This document shows, in pieces, positions 1-9,313 of a DNA stretch of 64,000 nucleotides (position 1 is its first letter; each line of letters opens with the position of its first letter). Both the position numbers and the translations under genes were made by a program. This stretch comes from JAEMQF01 sp963775015 (lineage in GTDB: Bacteria; Pseudomonadota; Gammaproteobacteria; Burkholderiales; Burkholderiaceae_C). The DNA lies in the NCBI GenBank assembly GCA_963775015.1, contig CAVZHI010000024.1, positions 81,016 to 145,015 on the forward strand, given 5' to 3'. The notes beneath the pieces are model-generated. The model saw nothing but the letters and a program-made list of their open reading frames with translations, ran no database searches and was not told the DNA's origin.

Positions 1-1036
1 GTTCAGGAAGAAGGGCGAGTGGGTCGTCACCAGCAGTTGCGTGCGGGCGCTGGCCGCGCGGCATTCTTCGGCCAACTCCGGCAGCAGCCGCGGGTGCAGA
101 AAGTTCTCCGGCTCTTCGATGCCGATGAATGGCGGCGGTGCGGGGTCGTACAGGAGGACGAGGTACGCGAGCATCTTCAGCGTCCCGTCGGACGCAAACT
201 TCGCCAGCACCGGGTGGCTGAATGGCGCGTCCTTGATTTGCAGCAGCAGCCGGCCGTCGGGCATCGTCTCGGCCAGCACGCGCTCGATTCGCGGCACGCG
301 ACGCCGCAGCACCTCGAAGATCTGCTCCAGCCGTTCACCGTGCTGCTCGGCGAGGGACTGGATGACATTGGCCAGGTTGTCGCCGGTCCTGGTCATGCGC
401 TCCTGCGGGCCGGCCTCCGGCTGACCGCGCGCGCTGTCGGCCGACAGGTACGACACATACCAGCCGGTGATGAAATCGCGCAGTGCGGCCACGCGCGGAT
501 GATCGGCAAACTGCCCGAGTGCGTTGACGGCCAGCAAGTCGGCGCGACTTCAGCGGCACGTCGATGCGCGTGTCTTGCTCGTCGGGGTGCTCGCCGCTGA
601 CCGCCTTGCCCTTGCCCTCGCGATAGTCGAGAAATCGGAACGGCTGGCCATGGCTTCCACGCTTCCAGCGCAACCACTCCTCCACGACCACCGGGCTACC
701 CGCTCGTTCATCCACGGCCAGGTGATAGGTGATGAGCGGATAGCCAGGCTCACGGTACTTGATCTCGATGGTCACCGGCCCGTCGCCGCCGCGCGTCTTG
801 AGTTCCTTCGCCCGGCCGCGCTTGTCCCATGCGCGGCGCAGCCCCAGCTCGAAGCACTCGGAGAGGAAGGCGAATACGTCGAACACCGTCGACTTGCCGC
901 TGCCATTCGGTCCCAGCAGGACCGTCAGCGGCGTCAGGTCCTTGAACTCGACCTCGCGCAGGGCGCGGAAGTTTTGGACCTTCAGGTACTCGATGCGTGC
1001 GCGGCTACGGGTGGTGATTGTTGGCTTTTTCTTCAT
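1..1036 (-). pseudogene. SMC/RecF-like AAA ATPase, frameshifted, cut by window edge
   Basis: The first residues after the start resemble RecF/OLD-type ATPases: a short strand-helix ('LKVQNFRALREVEF') followed by a Walker A loop 'LLGPNGSGKS' near residue 42. The reading frame breaks near base 540, at a GCGC-rich spot. From there the next frame continues in register ('DLLAVNALGQFADHP', then 'FEVLRRRVPRIERVLAE') and stays open to base 1, with an 'IEEPENFLHP'-like Walker B/signature stretch. The protein is therefore a AAA_21-type ATPase whose C-terminus lies outside the window. Its start overlaps the stop of the upstream hsd chimera by ATGA, so the two are co-transcribed. A role in defence is inferred from the neighbours only. 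The break may be a sequence error. Confidence 0.75.
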
Positions 1037-1563
1037 GCAGTCACCTCAATGATTCTCTCGGTGTCTTTTACCTGCAGTTCGCCGGAGATGAGCTTGGGCA
1101 GCAGCTTGTCGCGGAGTGTGGTGAGTGTCCGGGATTCGCGCGCGCATTGAACGATGCGCTCGTGGAGTGGCCGCGCCAGCTTCTCAAACGCCTGAATCAC
1201 CTGGGCTGATGGCGTGAGGCGCGGCTGCGTGTCGCGGCTGTTGCGCTCGGCATCGCAGTACTCGCCCGTCACGGCGTTCACCAGCAGGCGATGCAGCGCG
1301 CGGCTGCGCACGATGAGGTCCGTGCCCTCTGGTCGCGTCAGCTTGCGGAAGGCGTCGTCCAGCGCCTCGGCGGGCAGCGCCGGATTGAGCCGCGCGAGCG
1401 CATCACGCAGCAGCAGCTCCAGCATGACCTGCCCGTAGTCATCACGCTCGGCCGCGGGCTCTCCGGGAGCGATCTCGATGGCGTTGCGGACCTGCCAGCC
1501 GACGCTTTCAAGCCAGGCGAGGTCGGCTTCCTCCACGGTGGATTCGGTGAAGCACTCGGTCAT
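1033..1563 (-). pseudogene. Chimeric hsdR'-hsdS' gene of a type I restriction system
   Basis: The 176-residue product joins two unrelated pieces. Residues 1 to about 108 match the N-terminal region of type I restriction subunit R ('EEADLAWLESVGWQVRN', 'EPAAERDDYGQVML'). Residues about 115 to 176 match the C-terminal end of specificity subunit HsdS: a coiled helix with 'PLHERIV', 'LRDKLLPKLISGEL' and 'VKDTERIIEV'. No helicase motor and no complete target-recognition domain remains, so neither restriction nor DNA recognition is expected. The start codon has a strong Shine-Dalgarno sequence (GGAGGGGAGGG) and overlaps the stop of an upstream tail by ATGA. An internal deletion joining hsdR to a downstream or duplicated hsdS is the simplest origin. 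The frame is open throughout, so a small protein may be made. Confidence 0.8.
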
Positions 1564-1818
1564 CCGCCCTCCCCTCCCGCACCTGGCCGACTCACAAGCT
1601 GCACCATCGCTTCATAGTGCCCAATGTCCTGCGCCTTGATGAACGGGGGCGACGCGCAAAGGTGCCGACACCGCAACGCGCCCATCGCGCACATCACTCA
1701 CACGAACGATTGGCACGCCATCAGCTACCGGGGCTCCAGGTTGAACGATGCCGTAGGAGATGCCGCGACTCGGCTCAATCAAAGTATCGAGCGGAACCGT
1801 CTGCCACTCACTCACCAT
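1564..1818 (-). pseudogene. hsdS 5' remnant joined to an unidentified gene tail
   Basis: From an ATG at 1818 the frame reads 'SEWQTVPLDTLIEPSRG' and 'YGIVQPGAPVADGVPIVR', which is the start of the first target-recognition domain of a type I HsdS. Homology stops after about 55 residues and the frame ends at 1612. Another frame over 1564-1620 reads 'FIKAQDIGHYEAMVQLVS' and ends with a TGA overlapping the next start; it looks like the tail of a different gene that I do not recognise. The locus is therefore a deletion scar: one sixth of hsdS fused to foreign 3' sequence. Confidence 0.7.
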
Positions 1819-1917
1819 ACCCAAGCCCCTCCAGATCGGCGGCAATGGCGGCTCCGAGCTTCGAGGCCTCGGCCTGCTGCTCGCAGCGGTGCGGTGAACC
1901 ACTGCTCGCGGCAGGAC
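1808..1917 (-). pseudogene. hsdM 3'-end remnant
   Basis: In one frame these bases encode 'QQAEASKLGAAIAADLEGL' followed by GYGE and a stop. This closely parallels the C-terminus of the intact HsdM further right ('DQQAEGAKLDVAIAANLREL'). The stop overlaps the ATG of the hsdS remnant, which is the normal hsdM-hsdS junction. A second, diverged copy of the hsdM end therefore survives downstream of fic, evidence that fic was inserted between hsdM and hsdS with duplication or exchange of the hsdM tail. Confidence 0.7.
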
Positions 1918-3006
1918 TCAAGCATCGCCACCCCTCGTCTCAGCGCCCATCAGGATCGCGGCAAGCGCCAGATTCACGTAGTAGTTCGAGCGCCCAACCC
2001 TTTGCTTGCTCAGGAAACCGCCGGCACTCAGAGCATCGAGGTACTTGGTGGCGGTGAGGCGCGAGACTTTGAGGTCGCGTTCGACAAAGTCGATCTTCGT
2101 GTACGGGTGACTGAAGAGGTTGTTGATCAGGTCCTGGCTGTAGAAGCGGTGTGCGGCGCGGATGCGGTGCTTGTAGTCCATCAAGGCGTCTTTGATGGCA
2201 CTGATGGTTTGAATCGTTTCACCGGCGGTCCGCTCCACCGCGTCCAGCATGTACAGCACCCATTCTTCCCAGATGTCGCGCTCGCGCACCTCCTGCAGCA
2301 GCCGGTAGTAGTCGGCCTTGGCGCGGACGATATGGCGGCTGAGGTAGAGCACGGGGATGTCCAGCAATCCTTGCTTGACGAGATACAGCACATTGACGAT
2401 GCGTCCGGTGCGGCCGTTGCCGTCGTAGAAGGGATGGATGCTTTCGAACTGGTGGTGGATCAGTGCCATCTTGATCAGCGGGTCGGCGTCGAAGACGGCC
2501 TCGTCGTTGATGAAACGCTCCAGGTCGCGCATCAAGGCAACGATGACCTCAGGCTCCTGCGGGGGCGTGTAGACGGTGCGGCCCTCGCCATCCTTGAGCG
2601 CGGTTCCTGGCAATCGGCGCAGGCCAGCGCTGTTGCGTTCCAGTTCGGCTTGGATTTCCAGGATGTGGTTGACCGTGAGCAGGCCGCTTTTTTGCACGAG
2701 ATCGAAACCGACGCGCAATGCTTGTCGGTAGCGCAGCACCTCCTTGGCGGCGGCGTTGGCGAAGGCCTCCGGCATGGCGTCATCCTTGAACAGCTCGTCG
2801 TGGGTGGTGACGATGTTCTCGATCGCGGAGCTGTCCTTGGCCTCCTGAATCGCGAGGGTATTGATCAGAATGCCTTGATTCGGCATCGACGCCGCCACGC
2901 CCTTGAGCTCGGCCAGCTTGCGACTGGCAGCGGCCAGTTTCTTGAGGATGCTCGGCGCCTCGAAGCGTGCAGGTGACAGGCGATCGAGGGGCGCAATGGT
3001 CGTCAT
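1918..3006 (-). CDS. Fic family protein (class II, with C-terminal winged helix)
   Basis: This 362-residue protein carries the Fic core motif 'HPFYDGNGRTGR' near residue 191, the site that transfers AMP or another nucleotide-linked group to target proteins. The N-terminal motif 'SSAIEN' (near residue 60) is the class II inhibitory helix whose Glu blocks ATP binding. The last 80 residues contain a helix-turn-helix ('LKVSRLTATKYLDALSAGGF') followed by a wing, as in the Fic proteins encoded in restriction islands. All key residues are present, so it is probably active or conditionally active. It sits between the intact hsdM and an hsdM tail remnant. A perfect inverted repeat lies 25-52 bases upstream of the start and may be its own operator. 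The protein target is unknown. Confidence 0.92.
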   Translation of the reverse strand: MTTIAPLDRLSPARFEAPSILKKLAAASRKLAELKGVAASMPNQGILINTLAIQEAKDSSAIENIVTTHDELFKDDAMPEAFANAAAKEVLRYRQALRVGFDLVQKSGLLTVNHILEIQAELERNSAGLRRLPGTALKDGEGRTVYTPPQEPEVIVALMRDLERFINDEAVFDADPLIKMALIHHQFESIHPFYDGNGRTGRIVNVLYLVKQGLLDIPVLYLSRHIVRAKADYYRLLQEVRERDIWEEWVLYMLDAVERTAGETIQTISAIKDALMDYKHRIRAAHRFYSQDLINNLFSHPYTKIDFVERDLKVSRLTATKYLDALSAGGFLSKQRVGRSNYYVNLALAAILMGAETRGGDA

Positions 3007-3030
3007 GTCCTCGTCCTCTTCCGGCGAACC

Positions 3031-3058
3031 TGTATAGAAAACTCGGATTTCCTATACA
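3031..3058. promoter_or_regulatory. Inverted repeat upstream of fic, putative operator
   Basis: TGTATAG at 3031-3037 and CTATACA at 3052-3058 form a perfect 7-bp dyad with a 14-base spacer. A related half-site, TGTATAA, follows at 3073-3079. The tract is AT-rich in a GC-rich setting and lies directly in front of fic, in the gap to hsdM. Binding by the winged-helix part of the Fic protein is a guess. Confidence 0.45.
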
Positions 3059-3102
3059 CGTCCCGATCGATATGTATAAAAAGTGCCGCCATCGTGTGCG
3101 GG

Positions 3103-4692
<1,590 letters not shown>

Positions 4693-4756
4693 AGCTTCGC
4701 AGTGTCGTTCAATGTGGGGTCGCCCAGCGTGGTCGATCCCGGGTCCGCGTGGCGGC

Positions 4757-5297
4757 TCATGGTTTGCGGCGTACCACACTGGTCTGTTCCTGCGCCACCG
4801 CAAACGCCCGCCCCTCCGTCAGCTTGCTGCGCGCCCGCGCCCGGCGCACAAGACTTCGTGTCTCCTCGCGCAACTTGCGACGTGGATACCAAAGGGCCAC
4901 GCCGCCCAGTGCGTCCGAAGTTCTTCGCAAGCTCGGCCGGAGACGGCCGATAGACCTTGGCGATGAACGGCGGTGCATGCGCGGCGAGGAAGGTTTCGAT
5001 CCTCGGCAACGTCGCGACGAAGTGGCGTGCGAGTTGCGGGTACGGCAACTGGCCGATGATCACCAGCAGCGCAACGCCATGGTGGATCACCGCGGCCAGT
5101 TCGTTCGGCTTGTAGCGGATACGGCCGTCGTGCATGATCACGACCCATCCGCGCCGGCCCACCGATTCGAGCCATTGCGTGTCTGGCGTGTCGTGCGCGA
5201 AATGGTCTGCGGCGCGCTCGACCTGCAAACCGGCCGCGGCGAGAATGCCTGGAAACTGCTTTCCGAGATCGCGGTCAGTGAAGTAAACCCGGCTCAA
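4757..5297 (-). pseudogene. PIN-like toxin (VapC45 type), frameshifted near its C-terminus
   Basis: The first 120 residues match the small PIN-like ribonuclease partners of DUF433 antitoxins: 'RVYFTDRDLGKQFPGIL' with the first acidic cluster, 'WVVIMHDGRIRYKPNE', and 'HAPPFIAKVYRPSP'. Near base 4927 the frame slips. The downstream frame continues 'SDALGGVALWYPRR' and ends at 4757, the expected C-terminus of this group, whereas the original frame runs on as unrelated sequence into hsdM. The ATG overlaps the antitoxin stop (ATGA). If the slip is real, the toxin has lost its tail while the antitoxin is intact. Confidence 0.65.
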
Positions 5298-5986
5298 GCG
5301 GCGCGCTCATAGAGCACCGCCTCCTCGACTTCCGGAGGGGTGAGATCGTAATCGAGCGCGAGATCGGCAACCGACTCGCCCGCGTCGATGCGCTCCGCGA
5401 TGGCGTGGGTCGAGATCCCCATTCGCACCACCACCGGCCGCCCGAAGGCGACGTTCGGATCGATGGCGATCGGCCGCCGGTTCTCTGGTGCGTGGCTGCT
5501 GGTGAATGGATACAGCCGTACCGGAAAATGCCATTCATCCCACTCCACGCGTTCGAGGTGCGCCTCGAACATCTTGCGCATGGCGAGCTGGCCCGACGCC
5601 GAGAGATCGATCAGCTGGCCGTACCTGTCCAGCAGCACCTTGCCGCCATGCGTGCGCAGTTCCTGGCTCAGCAACAAGCGCCTGACCGACAGCGTCTTCT
5701 CGGCGTAAGCCAACGCCTGCCGCAATGCCTGGATCGAGACGCCATGTTCGGCGCGCAGCGAGCGCAGTACATGTGCTTCGATCAGGTTCCAGAACGAGAG
5801 GGTGGTCGGCTGCGTTTCTGGTGGATGGATCAGCGGTTTGAAGTGCCCAAGCCCCTGCTCCTTGGGATAGTGACGCCCAACAACCCACGAGCGCAGCGTG
5901 GCGCTTGCGACCTTGAGGTAGCGAGCGGCCTCGGCCAGCGTGTAGGCGGGCTGATTGCGGAGGTCGTGTTTGTCGAAGGCCGGCAC
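5294..5986 (-). CDS. DUF433 antitoxin with MerR-like N-terminal domain (VapB45 type)
   Basis: The protein has an N-terminal winged helix-turn-helix resembling MerR ('PAYTLAEAARYLKVASATLR', residues about 14-33) and a C-terminal DUF433 domain ('PNVAFGRPVVVRMGIST', 'IAERIDAGESVADLALDY'). DUF433 proteins neutralise PIN-like toxins and repress their own operon. I chose the GTG at 5986 because family members begin close to 'FDKHDLRNQPAYTL'; an ATG at 6064 would add 26 residues and overlap the cytochrome gene. The toxin start overlaps its stop. The gene lies immediately after the hydrogenase operon on the same strand. Confidence 0.75.
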   Translation of the reverse strand: MPAFDKHDLRNQPAYTLAEAARYLKVASATLRSWVVGRHYPKEQGLGHFKPLIHPPETQPTTLSFWNLIEAHVLRSLRAEHGVSIQALRQALAYAEKTLSVRRLLLSQELRTHGGKVLLDRYGQLIDLSASGQLAMRKMFEAHLERVEWDEWHFPVRLYPFTSSHAPENRRPIAIDPNVAFGRPVVVRMGISTHAIAERIDAGESVADLALDYDLTPPEVEEAVLYERAA

Positions 5987-6044
5987 GTGCTGCAGCTCTT
6001 GGCGCGCTATTTTGGCCCAGTTCGGGTTCGCAGCCCCAGCAGCG

Positions 6045-6344
6045 CTACTTCGCAGCCAGCACAAACGCAGCGATCGACTTCAAGTCCGCGTCACTCGCGA
6101 CAACCTTGTCGTGGTTGTCGGTGCCGCCGGTCTTGAGCAGGTCGACGAGCTTGGCCGGCGCGTCGGCTTGGCCTTTGTATTTCTCGGCGATCGAGGCGAA
6201 CGACGGCGCCTTCTTCGTCGTCTTCGCTGTGTGGCACTTGGAGCACTTGTTCGCTGCGATCAAGTCCTCGGCGGGGCCGGCGAAGGCGCTGCTGGCGAGG
6301 GCGACGGTGGCGATGGCCGCAGCGAGGTTGAAGTGCGGTTTCAT
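6045..6344 (-). CDS. Small class I cytochrome c, periplasmic
   Basis: This 99-residue protein has a typical Sec signal peptide (first 22 residues, ending 'SSAFA') followed by a single heme-binding motif 'CSKCH' near residue 34 and a Met/Lys-rich helix region, matching cytochrome c-551/c5-like carriers. Its ATG overlaps the stop of hoxX (ATGA), making it the last gene of the hydrogenase operon. A periplasmic electron carrier there could accept electrons from the hydrogenase or its cytochrome b, but this link is inferred from position only. The canonical Cupriavidus operon has hoxA after hoxX, so this gene is an unusual downstream addition. Confidence 0.88.
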   Translation of the reverse strand: MKPHFNLAAAIATVALASSAFAGPAEDLIAANKCSKCHTAKTTKKAPSFASIAEKYKGQADAPAKLVDLLKTGGTDNHDKVVASDADLKSIAAFVLAAK

Positions 6345-8131
6345 GGGGTTCCTTTCTTTTCAAGGGCAGTGGATCCCGGCTTTCGCCGGGATGACGCTTG
6401 CTCTATCTGGTGGGCGGGGGCTCGGCTGGCGCTGTTCAGCCGCCGATGCAGACACAGATGCCGCGGCGTCCACGACGGTGCGACGTGGCGCACGAAGTTC
6501 GAGCGTGCAATGTGATAGCTCGGGTCGAAGCCGTAGAAGTTGCGCCGCATGCGTTGCAGTTCTTCGTCGCGGTATGCGGCGAGCGGTTTGCGGGCCTCGT
6601 CGGCTTCGCGCTGTTGCCGCTTGGCGCGCAGCAAGTCGGGCAGTTGCGCGCTCGCGGCAAGCAGCGCAGCGCGAGCGCGCACGAGGCTGACGAACTCTTG
6701 CGCGCTGTCGCCGAAGACGGCGTCGACGAGGCCCAGTTCCGCCGCTGCACTCGCCGACATCGGCAGGCGCCGATTCATCACGTCGGCTGCAGTTGTTCCG
6801 CGTTGCAACCGGCGCGGCAACAGATAGGTCCAGTACTCCGATCCATAGAGGTTGCCCATGTTCTTGTAGTGCAGGTTCAGCACCACGCTGCGACGTGCCC
6901 AGACCCGATCCGCCGCGAGCGCGAGAAAAGCGCCGCCGGCGCCGGCATTGCCTTGCAGCGCGGCGATGACGATGCGGTCCGTCGCCTCGATCAAGGTTTG
7001 TGCGACGTCGTCCATCGCGTTGATGCTGCGCCACGATTCGTCGGCCGGGCTGTCTGCCGCTTCGATGACGTTCAGGTGGATTCCGTTGCTCCAGAATTCA
7101 GGCCCGCCGAAGAGCACGAGCACGCGGGGCGGTTGGGCCAGCGCGAAACGCAATGCGGCGCTGAGGCGGCCACACTGCGCCGTGCTCATCGCGCCGTTGT
7201 AGAAGGGGAAGTGCAGGCTGCCCACGCCGTCTTGCGACTCGTAGCGGATCTCCCGCCATCCCGAGGTGGCCGCGGGTGCATCGATCGCGATCGCCCACTC
7301 GGGCAGGTCTTGCGTTTCGGCGGGAAAGGCGTGCGCTGTGGGCAACTTGAAGCTGTCTTGCACATCGATACGCCGCACCTGCCCGAGGCACACCGCGCCG
7401 TCGACCGTCGCGCGCAGCACCGCCTCGTTGCGCCTGCCGATCACTTCGCCTGGCTCGTGGTGATGAGCCAGCACTTCACCGTGCGCGTCGAACAGATGGC
7501 ATGGTGTGTCAAACAGGTGGTCGAACACGCCCGGCGCACCGTCGGCGGCGCGAATCTTGCGCAGCACCGTCTGCGTCGTGTCGCGCTGCCAATCGATGCG
7601 GCGCTGCGCTTGCTGCATCAGCGGGTGCCAGCAGCCTCTTGCTCCGGCTGCGTCTGAAGCAGGGGCTTCGCGTCCCGACGCTTCAAAGCGCCTGACCGCG
7701 GCAAGCACGGCGCGCGCTGCGGCTTGCGTGACTTCGCCGCGATACAGGCTTGACTTCGTCGCGTCGCGCATCGCAAAGGTTTCGGTCGCCCACACCGGCC
7801 CGGCGTCCATTTGTGCGGTCGCCTGCAGCACGGTGACGCCCCATTCGGATTCACCGTTCATGATCGCCCAGTCGAGCGCCGAGGGCCCGCGGTCGCCGGC
7901 GACTCCCGGGTGCACGACCAGGCAGACCGTGTCGCGCCAGATCTCCTCCGGAATCGCGCGCTTGAGGAACGGCGCGATCACGAGCGCCGGCCGGAACAGC
8001 GCCACGGCTTCGAGCGTCACCTCGTCGGAGATGTCGAACTCGACCGACACCTCGTGGCCGAGCGCCGTGAGTTCCAGGTGCAAGCGCTGCGCCAGGCCAT
8101 TGAAGCTGCGGGTGAGGAACAGGATGCGCAT
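6341..8131 (-). CDS. hoxX: HoxX/HypX, CO-forming maturation protein for [NiFe]-hydrogenase
   Basis: This 596-residue protein has two parts. Residues 1-270 resemble formyl-tetrahydrofolate-dependent transferases ('HPGVAGDRGPSALDWAI'). The second half resembles enoyl-CoA hydratases/crotonases ('LQGNAGAGGAFLALAADRVW'). HypX proteins release CO from a formyl group under aerobic conditions, supplying the CO ligand of the active-site iron. The C-terminal 20 or so residues are encoded by a REP palindrome (6371-6396) and probably replace the original end. It follows hypE with 12 bases between them and overlaps the cytochrome c start, so translation is coupled. Confidence 0.93.
   Translation of the reverse strand: MRILFLTRSFNGLAQRLHLELTALGHEVSVEFDISDEVTLEAVALFRPALVIAPFLKRAIPEEIWRDTVCLVVHPGVAGDRGPSALDWAIMNGESEWGVTVLQATAQMDAGPVWATETFAMRDATKSSLYRGEVTQAAARAVLAAVRRFEASGREAPASDAAGARGCWHPLMQQAQRRIDWQRDTTQTVLRKIRAADGAPGVFDHLFDTPCHLFDAHGEVLAHHHEPGEVIGRRNEAVLRATVDGAVCLGQVRRIDVQDSFKLPTAHAFPAETQDLPEWAIAIDAPAATSGWREIRYESQDGVGSLHFPFYNGAMSTAQCGRLSAALRFALAQPPRVLVLFGGPEFWSNGIHLNVIEAADSPADESWRSINAMDDVAQTLIEATDRIVIAALQGNAGAGGAFLALAADRVWARRSVVLNLHYKNMGNLYGSEYWTYLLPRRLQRGTTAADVMNRRLPMSASAAAELGLVDAVFGDSAQEFVSLVRARAALLAASAQLPDLLRAKRQQREADEARKPLAAYRDEELQRMRRNFYGFDPSYHIARSNFVRHVAPSWTPRHLCLHRRLNSASRAPAHQIEQASSRRKPGSTALEKKGTP
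6371..6396. repeat. REP-type palindrome inside the hoxX 3' end
   Basis: GGATCCCGGCTTTCGCCGGGATGACG is an imperfect hairpin (CCCGGC/GCCGGG) of the family widespread in proteobacteria that is recognisable in translation as 'VIPAKAGIH'. It is read through by hoxX and lies just before the cytochrome c gene. Four further copies occur at 9210, 9272, 10753 and 10798. Confidence 0.85.
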
Positions 8132-8143
8132 CGTCGACCAGCC

Positions 8144-9193
8144 TCAACAGATGCGCGGCAACTGGTCACCGGTCAACCAGTCGACGATGCGCGTGCCGCC
8201 GAAACGCGTTCGCATCTGCACGAAGTGCTGCGGGTCGGCGATCACCTCGCCGATCAATGCCGCGTCAGCGCCCAGCGGATGCGCGCGCATCGCGCGCAGC
8301 AGTGGTTCGGCACCTTCGGGCGGAACGACTGCGACGAGCTTGCCCTCGTTGGCGACGTACAACGGGTCCAGGCCGAGGAACTCGCACGCCGCCGCCACCT
8401 GCGGCCGCACCGGCACGGCGGCCTCGTCGATCAGCATGCCGACGCGCGATTGCGTGGCGATCTCGTTCAGCGTCGTCGCCAGGCCGCCGCGCGTCGGGTC
8501 GCGCAGCACGCGCACCTCCGGAACGGCGTCAAGCATCGCCGCCACAAGGCCGTGCAGCGCCGCAGTATCGGAGCGCAAATCGGTGCCGAACGCGAGCGAC
8601 TCGCGCTGCGACATCACCGCCATGCCGTGGTCGCCCAGCGTTCCCGAGACGATGATGCGGTCGCCCGGCCGGGCGCGGTCGCCGGAGATTTCGATTCCCG
8701 GCGGAACGACACCCACACCCGTCGTCGTGATGAACACGCCGTCGCCTTTGCCCTTCTCGACGACCTTGGTGTCGCCGGTGACGATCGGAACACTCGCCTC
8801 GCGCGCGGCGCGCGCCATCGAGTCGACGATGCGCTGCAATGGCGCGAGTGGAAATCCTTCTTCGAGGATGAACCCCGCAGCGAGCCATAGAGGTTGTGCG
8901 CCTGCCATCGCCACGTCGTTGATCGTGCCGTGCACCGACAGGCAGCCGATGTCGCCGCCGGGGAAGAACAGCGGCGAGACGACGTGGCAGTCGGTCGCGA
9001 TCACGATGCGCCCCTCGGGCCGCGGCAGCAGCGCCTGGTCGTTGCGCTGCGCGAGCCACTCATTGTCGAAAGCGGCTGCGAACAGCTGCTCGATGAGCTG
9101 CGCCATCGCGCGGCCACCCGAGCCGTGCGACATGTCGACATGGCCGTGCTTGATGTCAAGCGGACGGATGTAGTTGGCTCGAGCTTGGCTCAC
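8144..9193 (-). CDS. hypE: HypE, hydrogenase cyanide-ligand synthesis protein
   Basis: This is a 349-residue PurM-like ATPase of full length. HypE is carbamoylated at its C-terminal cysteine by HypF and dehydrates the group to thiocyanate, the CN ligand donor for the Ni-Fe site. The C-terminus is 'PRIC', with the essential final Cys present. N-terminal 'HGSGGRAM' and 'GDIGCLSVHGTINDVAM' are the nucleotide-binding loops, and 'RDPTRGGLATTLNE' is the PurM signature. It lies between hypD and hoxX; two REP palindromes occupy the gap to hypD. Confidence 0.97.
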   Translation of the reverse strand: MSQARANYIRPLDIKHGHVDMSHGSGGRAMAQLIEQLFAAAFDNEWLAQRNDQALLPRPEGRIVIATDCHVVSPLFFPGGDIGCLSVHGTINDVAMAGAQPLWLAAGFILEEGFPLAPLQRIVDSMARAAREASVPIVTGDTKVVEKGKGDGVFITTTGVGVVPPGIEISGDRARPGDRIIVSGTLGDHGMAVMSQRESLAFGTDLRSDTAALHGLVAAMLDAVPEVRVLRDPTRGGLATTLNEIATQSRVGMLIDEAAVPVRPQVAAACEFLGLDPLYVANEGKLVAVVPPEGAEPLLRAMRAHPLGADAALIGEVIADPQHFVQMRTRFGGTRIVDWLTGDQLPRIC

Positions 9194-9209
9194 GCGGGCC
9201 CCTGCGGGT

Positions 9210-9297
9210 GGATCCCGGCGTGCGCCGGGATGACGGTGGTTCGACCTGGGCTCATGCAGTCCCCTGCAAGTGGATCCCGGCGTGCGCCGGGATGACA
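9210..9297. repeat. Two REP palindromes in the hypD-hypE gap
   Basis: Copies at 9210-9235 (GGATCCCGGCGTGCGCCGGG then ATGACG) and 9272-9297 lie in the same orientation 62 bases apart, in the only sizeable gap (120 bases) within the hyp cluster. Such hairpins can stabilise upstream mRNA or damp downstream expression. Confidence 0.85.
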
Positions 9298-9313
9298 GTG
9301 GCTCGGCCTCGAC

